Shown piece after piece: positions 51,701 to 58,495 of a stretch of DNA of 64,000 bases. The first letter of the stretch is position 1. Every line of letters starts with the position of its first letter. The stretch is from Limnoperna fortunei (Eukaryota > Mollusca > Bivalvia > Mytilida > Modiolidae), in the NCBI GenBank assembly GCA_944474755.1, contig OX104113.1:68407944-68471943 (forward strand), written 5' to 3'. The translations under genes were made by a program, and so were the position numbers. The notes under the pieces are model-generated. The model saw only the letters and a list, made by a program, of their open reading frames with translations, did no database searches and was not told where the DNA came from.

Positions 51701-52192
51701 TATTTCTGTCTGCTATTTATGGAATTCAAAATGTTAATTAATATAAATATAGTGCAAAAATTCATTTTAATTCATAAAAATAACATTCCCAAATTCTGGT
51801 GTTGGTCTTCAATGCTCATGGAGGTATAAGTTTGATGGAATTCAGTATAAAATACCTTTGTAATAAGGTCTGCATGATATTTAGAAAGATTAAAAATGCT
51901 AATTAATTGCTAAAATTTTTGTTGAAAGCTGTTGCATAGACAGGGATCCTGTTTACCAGTGCAGCGGAAATAATTTCTCATTAATATGTTAACAATTTAA
52001 GAAACAAGTAAGAAACTTCAATATTTTTTTTATTAGATGTTTTAAAAGGATACTTATTGTATTTTTCAGATTGATCTTGCAGAGATAAAGGTCAAATACA
52101 AGGAAATGTATGGTAAGACCTTGAAACAGTCGATAGAGTCGGAGTGTAGTGGAGATTATAAAAAGATGTTATTGGCTATAGTTGGGGATTAA
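30264..52192 (+). CDS. Eight-repeat annexin gene, 17 exons (span including introns)
   Basis: Annexins bind acidic phospholipid membranes through Ca2+ loops. The spliced exons give 706 residues: a short acidic lead-in (1-13), core 1 of four ~70-residue repeats (14 to ~295), a Pro/Ala then Lys/Glu-rich linker (~313-402), and core 2 of four repeats (to 706). The size resembles vertebrate annexin A6, which also has eight repeats. All four core 1 repeats lack the (K/R)GxGT Ca2+ loop. Core 2 has KGFGT, DGLGT and SGMGT in repeats 5, 6 and 8, while repeat 7 is degenerate (NGEKKAVN). The capping acids are present (GDFE after repeat 5, GDTSG after 6, SECSG after 8). No in-frame Met precedes the first repeat, so a 5' exon is missing or the gene is spliced to the CFAP97 exons upstream. 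Orthology to a named annexin is not claimed. Confidence 0.85.
31044..31138 (+). CDS. Annexin exon 2 (repeat 1)
   Basis: It has 2 nt plus 31 codons, acceptor TTATTACAG and donor TTG|GTAAGT. It encodes PPADIILKTLVKKTPKQRQQ, then a helix ending EMYEL. It matches the annexin pattern of an I/L-rich helix, TPKQRQQ in place of the usual SNAQRQ, then FKEMY. Confidence 0.9.
31540..31790 (+). repeat. Interspersed repeat, inverted copy at 39090-39300
   Basis: CTCATTACTCAACAAAACTT here is nearly the reverse complement of AAGTTTTATTGAGTAATGAG at 39114-39133, and GCCCATTTCTG matches CAGAAATGGGC near 39285. The two copies lie in different annexin introns in opposite orientation. The family was not identified. 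Confidence 0.6.
32870..33336. mobile_element. ~465-bp MITE with ~80-bp terminal inverted repeats
   Basis: The outer parts pair (ATCCTCACA with TGTGAGGAT, GTGTCCAC with GTGGACAC) and the inner parts pair exactly (GGAAATTCCCGTGCTAGAA with TTCTAGCACGGGAATTTCC). No coding content. Confidence 0.8.
33765..33878 (+). CDS. Annexin exon 3 (end of repeat 1, start of repeat 2)
   Basis: It has 38 codons in phase 0, acceptor TTTTTTTGCTAG and donor GAA|GTAAGA. It encodes DLISELKSGLGGDW, a classic annexin helix D to E junction (DL..ELKS.L.GD), then the start of repeat 2 with ALEEGDY where GxGT would be. Confidence 0.9.
34069..34181. repeat. 113-bp foldback
   Basis: GGTTTGGTGTGAA pairs with TTCACACCACACC, and ATTAAACTAAGCATATA pairs with TATATGCTTGGTTTAAT, leaving a seven-base loop. 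It is a MITE-like hairpin in an annexin intron. Confidence 0.8.
34607..34691 (+). CDS. Annexin exon 4 (repeat 2)
   Basis: It has 28 codons plus 1 nt, acceptor TCTTGTATTTGTAG and donor AAAG|GTAAAG. It encodes a helix B to C segment with EILFSCNKSSMADLKESYKK, the position where annexins have E(I/L)(I/L)..R(S/T)....(I/L)...Y. Confidence 0.85.
35311..35425. repeat. 115-bp foldback
   Basis: GGTTTATCATTGTTTTACAA and TTGTAAAACAATGATAAACC are exact complements, and the arms continue toward GACCATTTA and TAAATGGCC. MITE-like hairpin. Confidence 0.8.
35901..35980 (+). CDS. Annexin exon 5 (end of repeat 2)
   Basis: It has 2 nt plus 26 codons, acceptor ACTGGTTTACAG and donor AAG|GTAAAG. It encodes YAVSLESDIKDKTDNPEQAL, then the L-rich helix E. 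GDTSG, the usual Ca2+-capping element, is replaced by DKTDN. Confidence 0.85.
36105..36501 (+). mobile_element. Helitron-like element, TATACCCC family
   Basis: The 5' foldback is TATACCCC...GGGGGTATATA. The 3' end reads GGGTATC, then the hairpin GTGAGCATTGTTCAC and CTAG. Two internal units share the phrases CCTACACTACT and GTGCACCTGATA. It lies in an annexin intron. Confidence 0.65.
36637..36705 (+). CDS. Annexin exon 6 (repeat 2/3 connector)
   Basis: It has 23 codons in phase 0, acceptor TTTTTACTGTAG and donor GAG|GTTAGA. It encodes GLKDDSGQIDEKTAEKDAEQ, then LNE. The D...D(A).(A/Q).L pattern begins repeat 3. Confidence 0.8.
37093..37273 (+). CDS. Annexin exon 7 (repeat 3)
   Basis: It has 60 codons plus 1 nt, acceptor TTTATTCAG and donor CTTT|GTGAGT. 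It encodes TGEGRWSSSSGKFLKLLS: annexin repeat 3 normally has GE..WGTDE here, so GE and W are kept but GT is replaced by SSSS. The rest follows the annexin pattern to YADAVVTL. The 124-codon open frame at 37057-37431 is this exon plus intron. Confidence 0.85.
37862..38124 (-). mobile_element. Helitron-like fragment, minus orientation, with 21-C tract
   Basis: Read on the minus strand it opens TTTTATACCCCCCGCAAACT, then GGGGGGTATATAGG, the same foldback head as the 56061 copy, and continues with TCTGTCCGTCTG. A run of 21 C at 37883-37903 lies near the other end. The 3' boundary is uncertain. Confidence 0.5.
38179..38282 (+). CDS. Annexin exon 8 (repeat 4, first half)
   Basis: It has 2 nt plus 34 codons, acceptor TGAATTTCAG and donor GAG|GTAATC. 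It encodes ETHYADKLFKNMGPTNPVFI. The position of the KGxGTD loop reads KNMGPTN, so a Gly-Thr trace remains but spacing and ligands are lost. Confidence 0.9.
38737..38871 (+). CDS. Annexin exon 9 (repeat 4, second half)
   Basis: It has 45 codons in phase 0, acceptor TATATTTATAG and a weaker donor AAG|GTCAGA. It encodes ADMTAIRKEYKKKYDAELPD, then a helix ending in VELAGKSKGK. This ends core 1. Confidence 0.85.
39090..39300 (-). repeat. Inverted copy of the 31540-31790 repeat
   Basis: It shares AAGTTTTATTGAGTAATGAG and CAGAAATGGGC (as complements) with the copy in the intron after exon 2. Confidence 0.6.
39460..40852. mobile_element. ~1.4-kb non-autonomous DNA transposon, hAT-like ends
   Basis: The left end CAGGGATAGAGCTTAAC is the imperfect reverse complement of the right end GTTAAGTTTCATCCCTG (15 of 17 positions or close). 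CAGGG termini are typical of hAT elements. No clean 8-bp target duplication was seen and no transposase frame exists. It occupies much of the 2.5-kb intron joining the two annexin cores. Confidence 0.5.
41365..41775 (+). CDS. Annexin exon 10 (inter-core linker and repeat 5)
   Basis: It has 137 codons in phase 0, acceptor TTTGTTTTTAAG and donor AAG|GTAATG. Residues 1-30 are Gly/Ala/Pro/Ser-rich with a PPPP run. Residues 30-85 are Lys/Glu/Ala-rich (KKDEKKAAEKEKKQKEEEKK), probably a single charged helix. From residue 90 the canonical annexin repeat begins: DCLALHDAMKGFGTDEAAVI with the Ca2+ loop KGFGTDE. This is much longer than the inter-core linker usual in eight-repeat annexins. The upstream extension of the open frame is intronic. 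Confidence 0.9.
42588..42758 (+). CDS. Annexin exon 11 (end of repeat 5, repeat 6 loop)
   Basis: It has 57 codons in phase 0, acceptor CAATATTTTAG and donor AAG|GTATGA. It encodes DLTSELKSELSGDFEEIVLA, then HEAMDGLGTNEAALIGIICT. The Glu of GDFE is the capping ligand for repeat 5, and DGLGTNE is the repeat 6 Ca2+ loop. Confidence 0.95.
43176..43209 (+). CDS. Annexin exon 12 (34 nt, repeat 6)
   Basis: It has 11 codons plus 1 nt (EIQEIKEQYKQ), acceptor CTTTATTTCAG and donor CAAG|GTATAC. It is homologous in position to the 3' part of exon 4 in core 1. Confidence 0.85.
43505..43617 (+). mobile_element. 5'-truncated SINE with 13-bp TSD
   Basis: Only the 3' half is present (CAGGTCGGGGGTTCTCTCCG, AATAAAAACTGGACG, GCTGAAAAATTGCTGAAAGT, GTTAAACACCATTCAAACAA). 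The exact duplication CAAACAGTTTTGA lies at 43492-43504 and 43618-43630, showing the copy was truncated at insertion. Confidence 0.85.
43795..43943 (+). CDS. Annexin exon 13 (end of repeat 6, start of repeat 7)
   Basis: It has 2 nt plus 49 codons, acceptor TTGTGTTACAG and donor AAT|GTAAGT. It encodes KDLEKDVIGDTSGGFGDLLL, containing the conserved GDTSG whose Asp caps the repeat 6 Ca2+ site, then QAQEDAKKLCN at the start of repeat 7. Confidence 0.9.
45047..45151 (+). CDS. Annexin exon 14 (repeat 7)
   Basis: It has 35 codons in phase 0, acceptor TATGTTGTTACAG and donor AAG|GTATAA. It encodes NGEKKAVNLNSPEFRDLMSK, then LKATFEEYKK. GE..W(G)T is replaced, so repeat 7 probably does not bind Ca2+ at this loop. 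Confidence 0.85.
45291..46638. mobile_element. 1348-bp piggyBac-like non-autonomous transposon
   Basis: The 42-bp terminal inverted repeats begin AGGGAAAC and end AAAATTTGATATGTTATTCT, with about four mismatches between the arms. Both ends are flanked by TTAA (45287-45290 and 46639-46642), the piggyBac target-site duplication. An (ATT)n microsatellite lies inside at about 45708-45748. No transposase frame is present. It lies in the intron after annexin exon 14. Confidence 0.75.
45708..45748. repeat. (ATT)n microsatellite
   Basis: About 13 uninterrupted ATT units inside the piggyBac-like element. Confidence 0.9.
48300..48527 (+). mobile_element. Degraded tRNA-SINE copy
   Basis: TATCAACACTTGAG, GATTGCCAGTTTTCCTGCAT, TACTCTGGCTTCATCTCCCA, TATATAGCTCAAAAATAGCT and ACATTCAAACAAACAAA follow the order of the full-length SINE at 22416. 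The tRNA head is not recognisable. Confidence 0.65.
48618..48693 (+). CDS. Annexin exon 15 (end of repeat 7)
   Basis: It has 25 codons plus 1 nt, acceptor TTTATTACAG and donor TTGA|GTATGT. It encodes IAGHDIFQGIANAMAGDSED, then AYIAL, corresponding to helices D and E of repeat 7. Confidence 0.85.
49820..50192 (+). mobile_element. Helitron-like element with AGGCTC hairpin 3' end
   Basis: It opens with AAAGGGTCATGTGAGATACT, then GTCGTCCCTTTGTGTCCGTC, and continues with two degraded units (CTTCTCTGAAA twice). It ends at a hairpin AGGCTCCTGAGAGCCT followed by CTGGTTTT. The same hairpin occurs at 13762 and, diverged, at 19038. Confidence 0.55.
51155..51267 (+). CDS. Annexin exon 16 (repeat 8, Ca2+ loop)
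   Basis: It has 2 nt plus 37 codons, acceptor ACTTTTTTTCAG and donor GAG|GTTAGT. It encodes GFYAERLSRAFSGMGTNDNM, then LIRIVVSRSE. SGMGTND is a canonical type II Ca2+ loop and (I/V)(V/M)VSRSE is the classic repeat 4-type signature. Confidence 0.95.
52070..52192 (+). CDS. Annexin exon 17 (last, end of repeat 8)
   Basis: It has 40 codons and TAA, acceptor TTGTATTTTTCAG. It encodes IDLAEIKVKYKEMYGKTLKQ, then SECSGDYKKMLLAIVGD, the standard C-terminal end of annexins. Confidence 0.95.
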   Translation: MDLAEIKVKYKEMYGKTLKQSIESECSGDYKKMLLAIVGD

Positions 52193-53290
52193 AGACATTT
52201 TAAATGTGTATTATATATAATTGATCTGACCTTTGGTTACAAATTTCAAGGAAAAGTTATATACATTAGGTTTAATTCATTAATAATCTTTAAATATGAT
52301 GGTATCATCTTTTATTAAAAAAAATCTATTATTTGTTGATACACCAATTTTTTTCCACTATAGATGAAAATTTAATATATCACTTTTTTTGGGAAACTCA
52401 GAACCCTTCAAAATCGATCCACAATTGGGTTTTTTGTTTTCAGCAGACTTTATGTAGATTATTGTATAAAAGAATACAAGGATTTGGAATCAAATGGATG
52501 CAATCAGCGATGTAACAATGGGTACCTTTATAAACCACTGCAATAAAGGGGATTCTTTATATCACTTATCACTGTCTATTAAAGACATTTCTGTTGTATG
52601 AAAAAACCCTTTGAAGTGATGTTTTATATTAGGAGACACTGCAGCACCAACAAGTGTCTTGTTGGATGGTTTTGTACTGTGTTTTGGATCTCTTAGGACT
52701 TAACAGAAATATCTTAAATCTTAAATTCATGTACTGTGCATTCAATAGTTGAACTATGTTTCAATAGATTTACAGACCCATTGATACTGGCATCCATAGA
52801 GACCCTGTGATAGGATATTCAATTTTATTATGTACTTTTTAGAAAAAATTATTGCACTGTAATATTATACCTATCTGTGATCAAAGTTTAATGCTGTGAT
52901 ATGTGTTGGCATGTGTTATATGTAATTATCAGTGATTACTTTAATTATTTTGCAAATTAAGTTGTTTTTTGGTTATCACAAAATGTACTGATTATATTGT
53001 GATCAATACTGAACCTATTAACTTGTTAATGTCAGTAACTACGTACTATAATAGATAATTAATCATGTAGATTTCAATAGAGTTTGTGGGGGAGGAAATA
53101 GAGCATTGTTGGGTTATTGCATTTTAAGTAGTTTAGCATTTATGTCAAGGTGCAATACAGTATTGACATTTGTTATGAGTTTTTTTCTATAGTACATTTA
53201 AGTATATATTTTACAATGATACCTTTTAAATTGTTATAATTGATTCTACATTTTTCTAAGTGAATGTGTGAATAAAACAATATATGTCTT
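52193..53290 (+). other. Annexin 3' UTR with candidate poly(A) signal
   Basis: About 1.1 kb without coding content leads to AATAAA at 53271-53276, followed by a T/G-rich stretch (TATATGTCTTGTAACTTGTC). The 60-codon frame at 52333-52515 is accidental. Confidence 0.6.
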
Positions 53291-53469
53291 GTAACTTGTC
53301 TGTGAAAAACCTTTTTAAGAACTGGAAAATTACTTCAAACAAAGAAATTTATAAAGTTTTCAGATGCTCAGATCTAACAACACAAGTCTTTTATTGTTAA
53401 TGATGTTTTGTCAGATTTGAGCAAAGTTATATCTGTGTATATCTGGTTTTTTGTAACACCATATTCTAG

Positions 53470-53657
53470 GCATAGGAACTGATACCGTTGGTACTACTCT
53501 GACCATACCAATAAATTTCATAACATTTTTACTGGAAGACTTTTATGATGAAAGCGATAAATTAAAGAAGTTATCTAGTGTGCTAGAAAACATCTAGAAT
53601 GCAGGGGATTATGCCAGTACTCAAGAGCTTCTGCAACAAAGACACCAAAGCGAGTAG
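53470..53657 (+). pseudogene. Orphan exon-like frame with internal TAG
   Basis: A good acceptor (TGTAACACCATATTCTAG) precedes a frame starting at 53472. It runs 41 codons (beginning IGTDTVGTTLTIPINF, ending LSSVLENI), meets TAG, then continues 19 more codons (NAGDYASTQELLQQRHQSE) to a second TAG. Composition is protein-like throughout, which suggests a once-longer frame broken by one base change (CAG to TAG would fit). It is not annexin-like and I do not recognise it. It could be a decayed exon or an alternative terminal exon. Confidence 0.35.
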
Positions 53658-55314
53658 AGATTTTTTTCCTTGTTTTCAATAGCACTAAATGGTACCAATA
53701 TTTTATTTCTTCCTTTGCTCATGCATATGTATATTTTTTGCATTTTGGTTTTACTTTAACATATTTTTGTACAGAAATCATTAAGAATTTAGGAGTAATA
53801 GTAACAAGTAAATAAAAAAATCTTTTAACATCTTGCCTGTGAAGAAAAACAAGTGATGTAACATTTCTATGATTGAGTTATGTTTTAAATAACATAGTTT
53901 GTTTATTGTCTAAAGAGAAAGCTATGTCTAATTATTTTTGCAAATTAAATTATTGACATTTTGTTTTTTGTTCTTTTTTTCAAAGATCTTTAATGCATGC
54001 ATTTCTTGTTATGTTTTTTCTCATAGATTTCATATACATTTTGAAGTGTATATTTTTGCAATAGGTTTTTGTTAGTTTTTCTCTCTTGTTGAACTGCAAC
54101 CACATGTGACATAAGGGGAAAATTTCTTATATTTATTAACAATTTGTAACAAATTTAAACACATTTTATAATTATACATAATAAATTATATATTCTTACT
54201 GTTATGTTTATAATTCTTCATTTCTTTACACCTCCAAATATGATACCAATTGTCATTTCAGCACAAGAATTAAGAAAAACAAGATGATTTTAATTTTCAA
54301 ATTATCATTTTCCTCACTTATGCAGCAATATTACATTTTCTCCTGCATAAGGTGTCTATATTTCTCAATTGATCAGGTATGCAAGAGCTTGCAGTGAGTG
54401 ATTTTTGTAAATGTCACCAATATCTTTGGAATAGACTTATAAACCAAGGTTACAAGAAAAAAAATACTGGTCTGTTCCCTTAATAAGTTTGATTATATAT
54501 ACCATTTCCTTGTTGATAAATATTGTAAATATTGTAAATGATTTCAGATAGTTTTCCCAATTTTTAAATTCAGTACATATTGATTGTGATGCCATAATCA
54601 TTGGATTCATCTATTACTGATTACAGGTGTACCAGACACAACCATTTTCATCAACACACCAACTTACGCACTGAAGTAATAAAAGCAGGAGGTTTGGCAT
54701 GCCATATAATCTAGTTTTTACTCACTATTTATTCTGACATGTCTGTATCAGAACCATTGCTGTAGTTGCTATATTTTTGGTTGTGTCTTTTTAAGTTTTG
54801 CCAGTTTCTTGGAATTTGATTTGTTGACTGTCTTTTTGACATTTTCCTTGGTATTTGGTATTTTGTTACCTCCATATCTGACTGTCTTGTGTCAATTTCT
54901 CATAGACTAGTGGCTCAAAATTTTTAAAATTGCACAGGAAATTTGACCACAATAATTTGTTATGCCCCTATTCATTGTTGTAGTGACTAATCAAATAAAT
55001 AATAAAGAGGTTTTGGCAACAGTGTAATCACCAAGATGGTCATATTACACTGCCATATCTATGGAAACGAAGTAGTGTCAAAATAAATGTTTTCGATGCA
55101 GTATATATAAGATATAGTAGTCTTGATTTTCAAAATGGCAATCATTGTCATGAAAACAACAAGCTGAACAGTGATTTTTAAATGGCTTCATTAAAAATTA
55201 ATTGGAAACTTGCAATCTAATTGTAACTGATACTTAAATTTTCAAAATGAACTTTGCTGAAGTGAAATTCTGTTGTTGTTTGTAGCATTGTTCAAACCAG
55301 GAATTCCTGCCTTT
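53658..55314. other. Gene-free intergenic DNA
   Basis: AT-rich sequence without supported exons or clear repeats. Confidence 0.4.
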
Positions 55315-57400
55315 TAAGCTCATCTGGACCAAAGGTCTATGCGAGCTTTTGCTATCATTTGATCATCTGTTTGTTGTCTGTTGAAAAATCTTCTTCTCTG
55401 AAACTACTTGGATTATATTTTTCAACCTGAAGCTGGCAACACACATTTTTGATCAATATCTCAAAAATTATTATAGCTATAGAGAAAATCATAACCTCAA
55501 ATTGATCAGCTAATAAAACTGTACAAAAGTTTCTATCATACCAAAGTTGTGTAATGACTTTTTGTAAGACTTATTGCCCTTAAATACGATTTTTGACAAA
55601 TTTGTCAGTTTTTACAATATGATTTGAAAACTATAAGGGCTAGATTGACATTGTATAATGCTTAAGTGGTCAGCAAGACAATGCTTACAAAATTGTTGGA
55701 CCACTCCTTAAAGGAGTTTTTGCCCTTAAATTACAATTTTTCGAAGTTTTTGTCCTGTAACTTAAAAAGTAAAACGTTAAGTGAAACTGTAAATTACAAA
55801 AATGACCAGCACTACAAGTCCTACCATTCACTAAGTTGATCTGAAATTGTCAGATGACTCCCTATAGGAGTTATTGCCCTTTATTGACAATTTTTATATG
55901 ACATTTTCTGTTCTTGTCCTGAAACCTGAAACTTCAACAGCTAGAATGAAACTGTAAGTTGCTAAAATGATCAGTAATACAGGTCATACATTTCTATTGG
56001 TTTGAACTTTTCAGATGATTATTGCGCTTTAATGACTTTTTTTTCAAATTTTCTGCTTTTTATACCCCCGCTCGACAGAGTCGGGGGTATATAGTGGTCC
56101 TCATGTCCGTCCGTCCGTCCGTCCGTCCGTTCGTCCGTCCACATTTGGTTTCCGGATGATAATTCAAAAAGTTTACATCCGATTTGAATGAAACTTTGGG
56201 ATATTGTTATATATCAGGTTGGTAAGAAGCCTATCGATTTTGGGGGAAATCCGTCAAATTTCAAGGTCACAGTCCACGAAAAACGTTAGAAATTTTAACA
56301 AAAAAGTTGTTTCCGGACAATAACTCAACAAGTTTACATCCGATTTGAATGAAACTTTGGGATATTGTCATATATCAGGTTGGTAAGAAGCCTATCGATT
56401 TTGGGGGAAATCGTCAAATTTCAAGGTCACAGTCCACGAAAAACGTTAGAAATTTTAACATAAAAGTTGTTTACGGACAATAACTCAAAAAGTTTGCATC
56501 CGATTTGAATGAAACTTTGGGATATTGTTATATATCAGGTTGGTAAAAAGCCTTTTAAATTTGGGGGAAATCCATCAAATTTCAAGGTCGCAGTCCACGA
56601 AAAACGTTAGAAATTTTCACAAAAGCGGGGGTATCAGCGATCGCTAGATTGACTTTGTCTAGTTTTTTCTTATAACCTAAAACTTTATCAGCTAGAGTAA
56701 AATTGTTAATTGCAAAAATGATCTATAATAAAAGTCCTACAATTCACTGTTGGTCTGAAATTGTCAGATGACTCCTTATAGGAGTTTTTGACCTTTAATG
56801 ATGATTTTAGATCAAATTACCAGCTTTTCTTTAGAATTTAAAACTAATACCTAGAATCAAAATGTAAATAGCAAAAATAATCAGAAGGACAAGGCCGGCA
56901 AATCATTTAATTGTCTAAAAATTGTCTGATAACTCCTTTTAATAACAATGTTTGGTAAAATTTGTAGTTTTTGCCTAGTAACTTAAATACCTTAACATCT
57001 GGGGTGAAACTGTAAGTTATAAAAAGATCATGGAGTGAAACGGTTAATTGCAAAAATGATCAGCAGAGCAAGGCCTACAAAATTGTTAGACTTTTTATAG
57101 GAGTTATTGCCCTTTAATGACAATTTCGACCAAAATAATAAGTTTTTTTATGTTATAAATTGAAGTCTATAACACCTTGAGTAAAACTGTAAATTACTCA
57201 ATTAACCCGAATGACAAATCATTTAGTTTTTGATAAATTGTCTGATGGAAACTTACTTGAGTTTTTGCCTTTAATAAACATTTTTGAAGAAATTTTTAGT
57301 TTTTGCCCAGTTATTAAAACCTATAAACAACTGAAAATGTAACTTGCAAAACAATAAAGTTAGTGTAAGTCATTTGTGTTCCAGATGAGGGATAAAGGTT
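55315..57400 (+). repeat. Old Helitron-like array, ~155-bp units, interrupted
   Basis: It opens with AAGCTCATCTGGACC and the partial complement GGTCTATGCGAGCTT, a known bivalve foldback head. Loose units marked by GGAGTTATTGCCCTTTAATG recur near 55563, 55712, 55866, 56016, 56777, 57092 and 57255. The array is split by the younger element at 56061-56662. Confidence 0.65.
56061..56662 (+). mobile_element. Helitron-like element, best-preserved TATACCCC copy, nested
   Basis: The 5' foldback TATACCCCCGCTCGACAGAG runs into TCGGGGGTATATAGTGG and a (GTCC)n run (about 56105-56140). Three ~160-bp units start near 56151, 56312 and 56472 (TTTCCGGAC.ATAACTCAA). The 3' end reads GCGGGGGTATCAGCGATCGC, then TAG, with GCGATCGC palindromic. 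It is inserted inside an older repeat array whose units resume on the far side. Confidence 0.75.
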
Positions 57401-57996
57401 TCCTATTTCAGGTGCGTAGATAATGTTTCGGGGTTTAAACAGAGAAAAGCTGTTGACACATTGCATTTGACTTTATTTTCAGTCTGTCTGTTAAACAGGG
57501 TGATAAGGGTAACCTCAACCCAATTTACTTATGAAAGAGCCCCAATAGGCTCCTTATGGTATATTGGGTTCCAAGGGGTATGAAACCCCAAGAATTAAAG
57601 ATCAAAATTTTATAAAGATGCCATATATCATCGAAGTTCGTTTTAAAGACATTTTTATAAGTTTTACCTTAGAATATTTTGTCTACGGTGTTAGCAAGTT
57701 GAAAATTAAGTTACACATTGTTTTCTATTATATCTGTTATATATTAGCCTTTGGGACGGAACTATTGTTCTTCTGTGTTATTTTTTCTTACAAATAACAA
57801 ATAACAAAATAGAAAGCGATATAAAATAAATATGGAAACTAGATAAAATGACAATGCTTTTATGGCTTACAAATTGGTGTTTCGGTCCTAGCTGTTTGAA
57901 GCTTTGAAAACCAGCGCTTCGTTTCTAAAAATAATTTCTTTTATGAATTCTAAATTAGATTTGATTTTAGAATTATCTTAAAATATTGGAAATTCT
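57400..57996. other. Intergenic DNA, no supported gene
   Basis: A 77-codon frame at 57564-57797 is hydrophobic at its end but has no family resemblance or splice context. A GAGCCCCAATAGGCTCC foldback near 57537 suggests a repeat. Confidence 0.35.
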
Positions 57997-58412
57997 TCAT
58001 TTTTGACATGTGAAAGCAGCGACAAATTTCCTGTGTGTATAATGGAAGTACGAAAATAAGTGAAATATATTGGATTGGCTTTTATACTGTTTGTGCATCG
58101 ATATGTCACTTAGAATTGTCGTAAATGTGAAATTCTTATTATTGGTATCTGGTGTATAAAGAGATAAGCCATCATATAAATTTGTTTCTTCATTTAAAAT
58201 GGCACCTGCAATTATGCTGTATCCGGCTGCATTTTTAATAGAATATGTTTCTTCTATGTCATTTATTGTGGGATCTTGTACACTAAGTGTCAAAAATGCG
58301 CTTTGATTTGCATTAGAGAATAATACAATCAAACATACACACAACAGAAAACAAGATACAAGTGACAAAAATGAAACGATAAACAACGCAATAGTTGCAA
58401 CACTGTTCAACC
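57997..58412 (-). CDS. Probable last exon of a small membrane-anchored protein, unrecognised
   Basis: Minus strand. An acceptor-like GAATTTTTTCTAAG precedes 58412, and the frame then runs 137 codons to a stop. There is no in-frame ATG near the start and an in-frame TAA lies just upstream, so it reads as an internal-to-terminal exon. Residues ~5-33 form one hydrophobic segment (ATIALFIVSFLSLVSCFLLC and on), consistent with a signal anchor. It is followed by a Ser/Thr/Asn-rich region with GYSIIAGAIL and LYDGLSLYTPD. A related decayed copy lies at 60751-61165. Upstream exons are not identified; an ATG-started frame at 58495 overlaps in another frame. No domain family is claimed. Confidence 0.45.
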
Positions 58413-58495
58413 CTTAGAAAAAATTCGAACTCTACATAAGCCACCGATCCTAATGTATTCAAAACTGAGGAACAAGCGAGAGCCAATCGAACCAT

